IMG/VR virus record: IMGVR_UViG_3300008219_000094
Location: 1 to 24,568 of that record
Origin: a virus
Length of the DNA: 24,568 nucleotides
Direction: 5' to 3' (one strand)
Positions 16,201 through 21,883 of the stretch are shown here, piece by piece. The notes under the pieces were generated by a model. The model was not told the origin of the DNA. It ran no database searches and was given only the letters and a program-made list of their open reading frames with translations. Position numbers and translations under genes: made by a program. Each line of letters starts with the position of its first letter. The stretch's first letter is position 1.

Positions 16201-18514
16201 TGTAGAAAAACCTAGTCCCACGATTCTAGCTCTTACTAAAAAGCGGGACAACTTTCAAAAAGATCTTCTGAAGAAAGAGTACAAACTAAAGGATGTTTCA
16301 GAGTCTATTTTGTCACAAGAAGGAGGTCCAGTCTTACTAGGAAGGCTTGATGGAGATACCAGCGCAGGAGATGTGCAGGATATTATATCCGAGCTTAAAG
16401 ATTCTAGGTCCATTAACAAAGACACTTGGACACCGGCAAAGAAGGCTAACACCAGAGCCCTAGAAGAGATGTTGCTGTCACTAATTAATGAGGGCAACTT
16501 CCCTGAAATAGATACAGTAGCACTAATGCAAGCCAGACAGGCCACCCGAGCGTACTACCATGTCCAAGATTCTATGGGGGATATTCTTAGTTTAGATGGC
16601 AGTACTCCGTCGATTTCTCCCGAGAGGGTGGCACAGACCGTTCTTCCCGGTAAAACGATCAGTGATCCTGCTGCACAAAGGGAAGCGATACGAAGGTTAC
16701 AAACAGTCCTACAAAGGGTTGACACAAACATTGCAGAGTTTGAGAGGGTGCCTCTGTTAGATAGAAGCGGTAAACCTTTATTAGATTCTAGGGGCCGTCC
16801 TAGGACAACGCAACAGGCAACAATACAGCCAGACCTTCCTTTTAACAATGACACCAAGGATCTTTACAGCCTTGAAGGTTGGCCCTATGAAGTTCAGGAA
16901 ATAGGGCAAGAAAGACGGGCTTTTGGCCTAAGACTTAAAGACGATATTAAGAATGTCGAAGGCACCGCAGCAACAAGAGATGCCGCTGATCTAATTGAGT
17001 ACGTACTTATAGACCAGCTAAGAAGAAGCCTACCGGAAGAGGTTCGCCTAGCGGGAGCTACAAAAATTCACCGCGACATGGTTCCTGTTGATCTTTTAAA
17101 TGAGTTTATGGAGACACATGCGGATGGAATTAACTTTTTAAAAAGGCATGGTAATAAGGAACAAAGAACCTTAGTAGAGGCGCTGGAAGGGGCTCCTGTT
17201 ATAGACAAAGCTTCCGGGGAAATGACAGGTAGAACCCTTGGTCTAAGTACTTTATCCGAGTTTGTAGAAGAACTGATGAAAGCCAACGACCTGAACGCTT
17301 TAGAAGCCATAAATAGGTTACGGGGAAGAGGTGCTTTTGCAGACGAGCTTTCTAACGAAGCTATTCTACATGCACGTAAAATATTAAAAAATGACGATTT
17401 TGAAGTACAGACACTTAAAGAATCTTACGGAGCTGAGTACGGAACTGTTATAGATTCGCTTCTAGACAACATCACCCGTCCGGGCTCTAAGACTCCAGAT
17501 ACGGACATAGACAACTTTCTTAGTGTTCTAAAAGACAGCAAGCTGCAAAAAGATGCTTTTAAGGGAGCCTTGATGCAGAGTGTGTGGAGAAAAATACAAA
17601 CCGCAGTCGAGATACCCGGCGAAAAGCTTCCTCCAGGAGCCATGAGGCGATTAGGGAAACCTGTTAAAAGCCTTGGAGCGGCAGACGAGCTGGCAAAACT
17701 TCTTGATAACGAAAACTTTGTGACGCTTATTCACAAAACCTATGCAGACAACCCGGAGCATGGAGCAAAACTACTTGAAGCACTCGACAAAGTGGTTAAG
17801 GGAATAGGGGATGTGTCATCTGGCCGTATTAGAAACCTACAGGACATGGCCGATTTTGCCCAGACAGAATTGTTCACCAATTTTGGTAGAGCTTTTGCAT
17901 TGGCTGGCGCTAAAGCGACAGGGTTCATTAACGAGTTGTACGCAGCAGGAGCTGGCGGCAGAATCTTTCGACGTTTAGGAGAAGCACTAACCGGAAACAT
18001 CCTTGACGATATGCTGATACTTGCCGCAAAGAATGAAAACGTCCTGCTAAATTTTCTGGAAGACATCAGTGGTTCCCGTGTTAAACAAAAAATGAGAAGT
18101 GATATTCTGGGAACCTTATACACGTTGGTAATGAATGACCTGAACCCGCTGGATATGTTCCGTAGATCTGTCGGACGGGGCGGTGCTGGCCTAGAACTTC
18201 TGACAGAACCTGTTGAAGAAAGAGAAGACCGAGAAAGTATAAGACAGCTAAGATTTGGAAGTCCTACTGCTTCTCTCCAGATGGAGCCTTCTCCAGTACA
18301 GGTTGCACGAGCCGAACCTAACACGGCTTCCGTTCTCAACAAAAGCTTGTTTGATTACGCAAGCCCTGCTCTTAGTAATAACATGGCCTCCGCACAAACA
18401 GACCCAACCACACTGGCTGAAGGCCAGAAATTGTTTGGAGCAACAGACCCTGTCTTCGCCAACAAGGGAGGCATAGTGTCTCTCCGTAAGAAACCGAGGC
18501 AGATGGTCCTTTGA
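13253..18514 (+). CDS. Giant internal virion / DNA-ejection-like protein (1753 aa)
   Basis: At 1753 residues this is the largest gene here. Visible parts: an N-terminal domain with Trp/Phe-rich segments (GFFGRVFWPTLKGAPAQLVG); a Gly/Ala-rich hydrophobic region at ~266-335 (AAMAGAIAGPAALVTGG, INWLSLGIIPAAVGL) that could enter a membrane; coiled-coil-like stretches at ~420-485, ~790-840 and ~970-1020; and a C-terminus with the string NKGGIVSLRKKPRQMVL. No clear lytic transglycosylase or peptidase motif was found by eye. The size and hydrophobic patch fit a protein ejected with the DNA to form a channel through the envelope, as large podovirus internal proteins do; this is inferred. Translation is likely coupled to the previous gene (TGATG). 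It contains a nine-G run at 14424-14432. Its stop overlaps the lysin's TTG start. Confidence 0.65.
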   Translation: MSDLQIENADYLGLSKDGKWAYEVTDQNRKTHTLQFHPKLWGAKKGNTEGHRGVLNALSNKGAFDTDFQTKVLQHAFRNMPGMFADSRGFFGRVFWPTLKGAPAQLVGLPADVAQMPLAAASAATEGVGWLSERYGELRGGATVPADTSAVQDRIKAAQEGLATIGSENLRQAFENASGIDMTADPRGPYEQIMAYAMEFALGGAESKFWVETAGALNTLSRMARRASREKGADAASPDNVGSMMDKVKAAYRGKEGRQRFYAETGYGFGAGFTFGSLLEGFGLEDHPLGQVAAMAGAIAGPAALVTGGKYIADKPVINWLSLGIIPAAVGLKRSLGRTFVGEEALKERLLNSLKGYGDHKVLPDGSPNTRKNRGHAIARLAELQKQALARGGAFVEGTENLFFSSPARYRGIARALTEKKFILEKSLRDLENQRRIEGPDAMPEEVYARERENLEFDIAQTESDMELADFFSQAVENIRTSTLKKTGRSPEALAELTKRDLEEVVHISDNLFSAVYKAFDDSIEGTTLGGEKLALRTAEGGVDVRGLLDEDYNKFKDAPRDYVPKYEETRERLLREGIREGSKWQELKFVDEETIQSIEKRLTTHFDQILERDFLEARQDLLRSAEKRQSTIIENLDSWVREKGYDSIEEAAKDPALKLVIDERIRSAYADADDHWKALQTAFWERIPGLKEKVRGDSIKFPENTVFQAPGVDNTKVDVSGLGPAEAIDKITKELSSAAGVDPALYLPRQFFQIGGTNSARNLAKSIQDEQILAAQVDAGLGAGRVAAEQIPTKIARLEENVTTAQDKLNVAETDLEARQVLEREQVDTAVTDLKSFVREMVENAATGGANEVAQAGLVRYLSNSVPGTARWSSLRGPKAVADRKAWLDNIPQSIGDEVGIPDARSRQPLELTEENATMLENIVGDYRADKVISGELSLEDAVGGVMRTLAPPKYVGSGGTWKTPTNYLEALIEKRTTLDNLVEKPSPTILALTKKRDNFQKDLLKKEYKLKDVSESILSQEGGPVLLGRLDGDTSAGDVQDIISELKDSRSINKDTWTPAKKANTRALEEMLLSLINEGNFPEIDTVALMQARQATRAYYHVQDSMGDILSLDGSTPSISPERVAQTVLPGKTISDPAAQREAIRRLQTVLQRVDTNIAEFERVPLLDRSGKPLLDSRGRPRTTQQATIQPDLPFNNDTKDLYSLEGWPYEVQEIGQERRAFGLRLKDDIKNVEGTAATRDAADLIEYVLIDQLRRSLPEEVRLAGATKIHRDMVPVDLLNEFMETHADGINFLKRHGNKEQRTLVEALEGAPVIDKASGEMTGRTLGLSTLSEFVEELMKANDLNALEAINRLRGRGAFADELSNEAILHARKILKNDDFEVQTLKESYGAEYGTVIDSLLDNITRPGSKTPDTDIDNFLSVLKDSKLQKDAFKGALMQSVWRKIQTAVEIPGEKLPPGAMRRLGKPVKSLGAADELAKLLDNENFVTLIHKTYADNPEHGAKLLEALDKVVKGIGDVSSGRIRNLQDMADFAQTELFTNFGRAFALAGAKATGFINELYAAGAGGRIFRRLGEALTGNILDDMLILAAKNENVLLNFLEDISGSRVKQKMRSDILGTLYTLVMNDLNPLDMFRRSVGRGGAGLELLTEPVEEREDRESIRQLRFGSPTASLQMEPSPVQVARAEPNTASVLNKSLFDYASPALSNNMASAQTDPTTLAEGQKLFGATDPVFANKGGIVSLRKKPRQMVL
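14424..14432 (+). other. Nine-G homopolymer within the giant virion gene
   Basis: Nine consecutive G bases encode part of ALARGGAF near residue 391 of the 1753-residue protein. By hand translation, one added G would lead to a stop about 22 codons later, and one lost G to a stop within a few codons. The frame is intact as given. Confidence 0.9.
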
Positions 18515-18963
18515 GACTTTCCTACAACTTCTCTCTATGGGAAATGACCAAGTCACAGACCGCAGACCGTCTGGGAATTAATAACGAGCCCGACGAAGCT
18601 CAAACAGAAAACCTCAGACTTCTCTGCAAGCACGGTCTGGAACCAGTGCGAAAGCACTACTCTGTTCCAATCAGGCCCTCCAGTGGCTTTAGATCCGCCG
18701 CTCTCAACGAGGCCCTTGGTTCAGGGCCCAATTCCCAGCACACCAAGGGACAGGCAGCAGACTTTGAGGTGCCATGGGTAGACAACATGGCACTAGCCCT
18801 ATGGATCATGGACAACGTAGTATACGACCAGCTCATTCTTGAGTACTACAAGGAGGACGTGCCCAACTCCGGTTGGATACACCTGAGCTACATAGACCCA
18901 CCCTCCAAGAACAGGCGGCAGTCAAAAATATTTGATGGTAAGGTCTGGAAGAAGCTAGACTAG
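18511..18963 (+). CDS. M15-family peptidase, probable endolysin or virion lysin
   Basis: A 150-residue zinc peptidase of the M15_3 type (D-Ala-D-Ala carboxypeptidase / L-Ala-D-Glu endopeptidase relatives), which cuts peptide stems or cross-links of peptidoglycan. Motifs seen: GFRSAALNEALG (59-70), SQHTKGQAADFE (75-86, zinc ligands H77 and D84), YDQLILEY (105-112, probable catalytic Glu) and GWIHLSY (121-127, third ligand H124). The start is taken as TTG 18511, overlapping the giant gene's stop (TTGA), because the family N-terminus (LSYNFSLWEMTKSQTA) begins there; ATG 18544 would remove it. There is no signal peptide, so it needs a holin or acts from the virion; no holin is seen in this window. 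The 3' end overlaps the opposite-strand helicase gene by 9 bases. Confidence 0.85.
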   Translation: MRLSYNFSLWEMTKSQTADRLGINNEPDEAQTENLRLLCKHGLEPVRKHYSVPIRPSSGFRSAALNEALGSGPNSQHTKGQAADFEVPWVDNMALALWIMDNVVYDQLILEYYKEDVPNSGWIHLSYIDPPSKNRRQSKIFDGKVWKKLD

Positions 18964-18964
18964 C
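18954..18964. repeat. Palindrome holding both convergent stop codons
   Basis: GCTAG-A-CTAGC is a perfect inverted repeat. It contains the TAG of the lysin (18961-18963, + strand) and the TAG of the helicase (18957-18955, - strand). The stem is too short, and lacks a T-run, to be an intrinsic terminator. The symmetry follows largely from the two TAG codons facing each other. Confidence 0.8.
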
Positions 18965-20400
18965 CACTCTCTGGCAGACTCTCCAAGAATCTGATTTGCT
19001 ATGTTGATCTTGTCACGCAAGGACTTGACTATCTTTTCGTCAATCGTCTTTGGCGACATAAGGTCGATGTAAGTGACCTTGTTGTTCTGACTAATCCTAT
19101 GGGCACGGTCCTCGCTCTGTAAGCGCAGCTCCAAGTCATAACTGTTCGAGTAATATATTACAGTGTTTGCTGCCGTCAGCGTCAGACCATACCCTCCCGT
19201 TTTTGGATGCCCCACAAGGAACCTCAGCTCAGACTGTCTATCCTGGAAAGTTTCCACAATATGTTGACGTTCCGAGTCTGGGGTCTCCCCGTGGAGCGCT
19301 GAGACCGCTTGTACGCTGTAGCGGTCTCGCAGGGCCTCAACAATCGAGCGTATGTCAGCTGTCCACGTTGCCCATACGATTGCCTTACCCTGTACCTCTT
19401 CACATAAGTCCAAGAGAGACTTGATGCGATTGGAAGAAAGATCGTGAACTTTGCCCTCGTCATCTGTCAGGTGACCGCAGCATATCTGTTGTAGCCGCAT
19501 GATCTGTGTCAGGACACTGTGCGTTGTAGCAAGTTCTCCATTGCTCAGTTGCGCGAGAGCCAACTGCTTCATCTGCTTGTACGCTTTTTCCTGTTCCTTG
19601 GTTAAGGCTACTTCTCTCTTCTCGTAGACCTTATCAGGAAGATCCAGACAGTCTTCTTTCCGCACTCGAAAGGAGCTTTTGGAAAGCTTCTCCGTCAGCT
19701 CGTCCAGCCTCTGGTAACCTATAACTTGATTAAAGATCCTTGCACCCATGTGCTTCTTGTCTAGCAAAGCGTACCGTGACTGAAAGGCATAGAAGTTTTT
19801 GAACCCGAGAATGTCAGGATCAAGGAAACCCATCTGACTGAACAGGTCGAGGGGGCTCTTGGTGACCGGGGACCCTGTTAAAATCCTCCTGTACCGCGCA
19901 CCACGGCCCACTGCACATAGCGCAATTGTCCGCTGGGCTCCACGGTTTTTGATAGTCGTACTTTCATCAACCACCATGATCGCCTTAAACATTTTGATAA
20001 AGGCCTTTGCAACGTCAGTACCTTTCTCAGTGGAGAATGCTTCCACATTCATAAGCAAAAACTTGAGCTTCCCTGTTTTAGTGTACAGCGCCCGTAGCGA
20101 CTTCTTGACCTTGTCTGTCAGATTGGGATTCCACAAAAGAACTTCCCGCTCTATGCGCGGAGGGAGGTGCGTTTCAATCTCGGCCACCCAGTTTGCAATC
20201 ACCCCCTTTGGAGCAACCACTACAGCTATGTCTATCTTTTTCTCTTCAAACAAGAGCCCGATAGTATCAATAGTTACCTTGGTCTTGCCGGTGCCCATGT
20301 CCATAAGCAATGCATAGTTGGTTTGCTCCGAGCTTTTGTCGAAGGCTTCTCTCTGATGAGCGTAGGGCTCGGTGAAGAATTTGAATTTTTTATCTTGCAT
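18955..20400 (-). CDS. SNF2-type superfamily 2 DNA helicase/translocase
   Basis: A 481-residue SF2 ATPase starting at ATG 20400-20398 (MQDKKFKFFTEPYAHQREAF). Motifs in order: Q-like EPYAHQ; Walker A DMGTGKTK (34-41); Ia APKGVIANW; Walker B VVDEST (143-148); III ILTGSPV (173-179); then lobe-2 motifs LHGETP, GYGLTLTAANTVIYY (from ~403) and VI QSEDRAHRISQ (428-438), the SNF2 signature. Such proteins move along double-stranded DNA; in phages they may help replication, recombination or removal of bound proteins. The frame extends 61 codons upstream, but those residues lack homology-like features and run antisense into the next gene, so they are excluded. It is the only - strand gene here, transcribed towards the lysin with a 9-base tail overlap. 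AGGACT sits just before the ATG, an unusually short ribosome-site spacing. Confidence 0.9.
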   Translation of the reverse strand: MQDKKFKFFTEPYAHQREAFDKSSEQTNYALLMDMGTGKTKVTIDTIGLLFEEKKIDIAVVVAPKGVIANWVAEIETHLPPRIEREVLLWNPNLTDKVKKSLRALYTKTGKLKFLLMNVEAFSTEKGTDVAKAFIKMFKAIMVVDESTTIKNRGAQRTIALCAVGRGARYRRILTGSPVTKSPLDLFSQMGFLDPDILGFKNFYAFQSRYALLDKKHMGARIFNQVIGYQRLDELTEKLSKSSFRVRKEDCLDLPDKVYEKREVALTKEQEKAYKQMKQLALAQLSNGELATTHSVLTQIMRLQQICCGHLTDDEGKVHDLSSNRIKSLLDLCEEVQGKAIVWATWTADIRSIVEALRDRYSVQAVSALHGETPDSERQHIVETFQDRQSELRFLVGHPKTGGYGLTLTAANTVIYYSNSYDLELRLQSEDRAHRISQNNKVTYIDLMSPKTIDEKIVKSLRDKINIANQILGESAREWLV

Positions 20401-20413
20401 AGTCCTAGGATTA

Positions 20414-20442
20414 CCTATACAAGTTACGTGACCGTCCGTCAA
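20414..20442 (-). promoter_or_regulatory. Putative sigma70 promoter for the SNF2 helicase
   Basis: On the - strand, TTGACG (20442-20437) and TATAGG (20419-20414) are separated by exactly 17 bases. They match the consensus at 5 of 6 and 4 of 6 positions. Transcription would begin near 20407, only about 6-7 bases before the ATG, so the mRNA leader would be very short. This is a prediction from sequence only. Confidence 0.5.
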
Positions 20443-20448
20443 GACGGT
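20431..20448. promoter_or_regulatory. Inverted repeat flanking the -35 box, candidate operator
   Basis: ACCGTC (20431-20436) and GACGGT (20443-20448) are perfect inverted 6-base half-sites with a 6-base spacer. The spacer is exactly the TTGACG -35 hexamer of the helicase promoter on the - strand. The geometry fits a dimeric repressor site. It could also fold as a short hairpin in an RNA reading through. It sits in the only non-coding gap longer than 50 bases. Confidence 0.4.
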
Positions 20449-20477
20449 AGAAACAAGAAACATTAGGAAAGGAAAGT

Positions 20478-21056
20478 ATGAAAGACATATTAGATCAGAT
20501 GGCATCTGATGCCAACACATCTTCCTCAGACAAAATCGACAAGCTTGAGGATGGGAAACTGGATAAGGTCTCCCGTCTAGCAAATGAAGCTGCCCGATTG
20601 CAGGAAGATGTGGATAATGCCGAAGACTTGTATAAGAACTTCAAGAAATCCTTGAAGAAGGTTACAGACGAACTTCTCCCCGATGCGATGGAGGAGTTGG
20701 GTATTGAAAACCTTACCCTTTCGGACGGAAGCCGTATCGAAATCAAGCCCGTCTATTCGGCTACCATTTTGGTAGACAAGAAAGAAGAAGCCTTCAAGTT
20801 TATCCGCCAATGTGGTGACGATGACATTATAAAAAATAATGTAACTGTCACGTTTGGTCGTGGAGAAATGAACGAGGCAGAGGCTTTTACCGAATGGGTT
20901 GCGGATAAAGGTCTGATTCCAAACCAGACTCAAAAAATTGAGCCCTCCACGTTGAGGGCTTGGTTCAAGAGTCGCGTGGAAGACGGCTTACCTGTGACCA
21001 CAGACGCGATAACCACTTACATGTCTAACCATGCGAAAATAACGAGGAAACGATAA
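20478..21056 (+). CDS. Conserved phage protein, coiled-coil N-terminus, unknown function
   Basis: A 192-residue protein starting the replication module, with AGGAAAGGA before the ATG. Residues ~20-75 are a charged helical coiled-coil (DKVSRLANEAARLQEDVDNAEDLYKNF). Residues ~75-150 form a compact alpha/beta domain with a pattern I recognise in marine phage proteins encoded beside replication genes (AMEELGIENLTLSDGSRIEI, FIRQCGDDDIIKNNVTVTFG). A C-terminal basic helical part (STLRAWFKSRVEDGLPVTTD) ends in RKR. No catalytic motif is visible. The next gene follows after only 2 bases, so the two are probably co-translated and work together, perhaps on single-stranded DNA; that role is inferred from context. 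Confidence 0.65.
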   Translation: MKDILDQMASDANTSSSDKIDKLEDGKLDKVSRLANEAARLQEDVDNAEDLYKNFKKSLKKVTDELLPDAMEELGIENLTLSDGSRIEIKPVYSATILVDKKEEAFKFIRQCGDDDIIKNNVTVTFGRGEMNEAEAFTEWVADKGLIPNQTQKIEPSTLRAWFKSRVEDGLPVTTDAITTYMSNHAKITRKR

Positions 21057-21058
21057 AG

Positions 21059-21844
21059 ATGGCAAGAACAGCAGTTGCTAAAAAGAAGAAAGCTGAAGTA
21101 ATAGCGTTTAATCCCGATATGTTTTCGGCGGACGCTGGTGCTGGCTTAACGAACCTGGGAACCGAGGATTTGGCAATGCCTTTCCTCAGAATTCTCCAGA
21201 AGACTTCACCCGAGCTGGATGAAATAGACGCTCGGGCTGGAGACATCTATAACACGGTCACCAAGGAAGTCATCAACGGCTCTGATGGTTGCCGAGTAAT
21301 TAATTGTGCTTACCGGCTAGAGCATATTGAGTGGGAGCCGTTGGGCCAAGGATCAAAGGCTCCTTTCAACATTTATCCAGCAGGGACTGCCCTACCAGAC
21401 ACCTTCCGCAATGATGACGAGAAGGACTTTAACGACTACGTTGTGGATGGCGATGGAAGGTATCTAGAGCGTACTGCTCAACACTATGTTCTTACGCTAG
21501 ATGGCGAGGGGATGACGCAGCAAGCTCTGGTTTCCATGAAAACGACTCAGTTTAAGAAGTCAAAGCAGTGGAACTCCGCATTGAAAGCGGCAAAAATGAA
21601 AGACAGCAAAGGCCACCTTTTTGTGCCGCCTCGGTATGCTCAAATCTTTCGTCTCAAGACGCACAAGGAGGAGAACAAGAAGGGCAGCTGGTTTGGCTGG
21701 GAGATTAGCAAGGAAGGCTACATCGACAATGCCAACCTGTACGCTGAAGCCAAGATGTTTGCAGAAAGCATAAGCGCAGGACAAGTCAACGTCCAACATC
21801 AGCGCGAAGAGTCTAAGGTTAAACAGGAAGAAGTACCCTTTTAA
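21059..21844 (+). CDS. Candidate phage single-stranded DNA-binding protein
   Basis: A 261-residue protein with a Lys-rich N-terminus (AVAKKKKAEV), a central beta-rich body (MPFLRILQKTSPELDEID, GCRVINCAYRLEHIEWEPLG, QHYVLTLDGEGMTQQALVSM, MKTTQFKKSKQWNSALKAAK) and a C-terminus ending KQEEVPF. An acidic tail finishing in Pro-Phe is the hallmark of bacterial and phage SSBs (E. coli SSB ends DDDIPF), where it recruits partner proteins. I do not recognise an OB-fold motif with certainty, so the call rests on the tail, size and position between the module's first gene and the primase. An intrinsic terminator immediately downstream would let this gene be expressed more highly than the primase, as expected for an SSB. 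It could instead be a recombination mediator or another DNA-binding protein. Confidence 0.5.
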   Translation: MARTAVAKKKKAEVIAFNPDMFSADAGAGLTNLGTEDLAMPFLRILQKTSPELDEIDARAGDIYNTVTKEVINGSDGCRVINCAYRLEHIEWEPLGQGSKAPFNIYPAGTALPDTFRNDDEKDFNDYVVDGDGRYLERTAQHYVLTLDGEGMTQQALVSMKTTQFKKSKQWNSALKAAKMKDSKGHLFVPPRYAQIFRLKTHKEENKKGSWFGWEISKEGYIDNANLYAEAKMFAESISAGQVNVQHQREESKVKQEEVPF

Positions 21845-21851
21845 GGGTGTT

Positions 21852-21883
21852 GCGAGGGGGGTAAAACCTCCTCGCTATTTTTT
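21852..21883 (+). terminator. Intrinsic terminator abutting the primase start codon
   Basis: GCGAGGGGG (21852-21860) pairs with CCTCCTCGC (21867-21875), giving nine pairs including one G-U round the six-base loop GTAAAA, followed by TA and a run of six T (21878-21883). It lies 8 bases after the stop of the SSB-like gene. The primase ATG (21884) begins directly after the last T, so read-through is needed to make full primase mRNA. Confidence 0.85.

Noticed and set aside
17740-18342. A 200-codon minus-strand open frame inside the giant virion gene
   Set aside because: Ser/Arg/Pro-rich composition typical of an antisense shadow, no ribosome site recognised, and the + strand frame is continuous and conserved-looking.
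20381-20421. A possible + strand promoter for the replication genes (TTGCAT near 20395 and TATACA at 20416)
   Set aside because: The spacer is only 15 bases and both boxes are weak matches. I could not support a + strand promoter in the divergent gap.
20401-20583. A 61-codon N-terminal extension of the SNF2 helicase beginning at 20583
   Set aside because: It runs antisense into the well-supported gene at 20478, crosses the predicted promoter, and adds Cys/Pro-rich residues unlike a helicase N-terminus. The ATG at 20400 starts at the expected helicase sequence.
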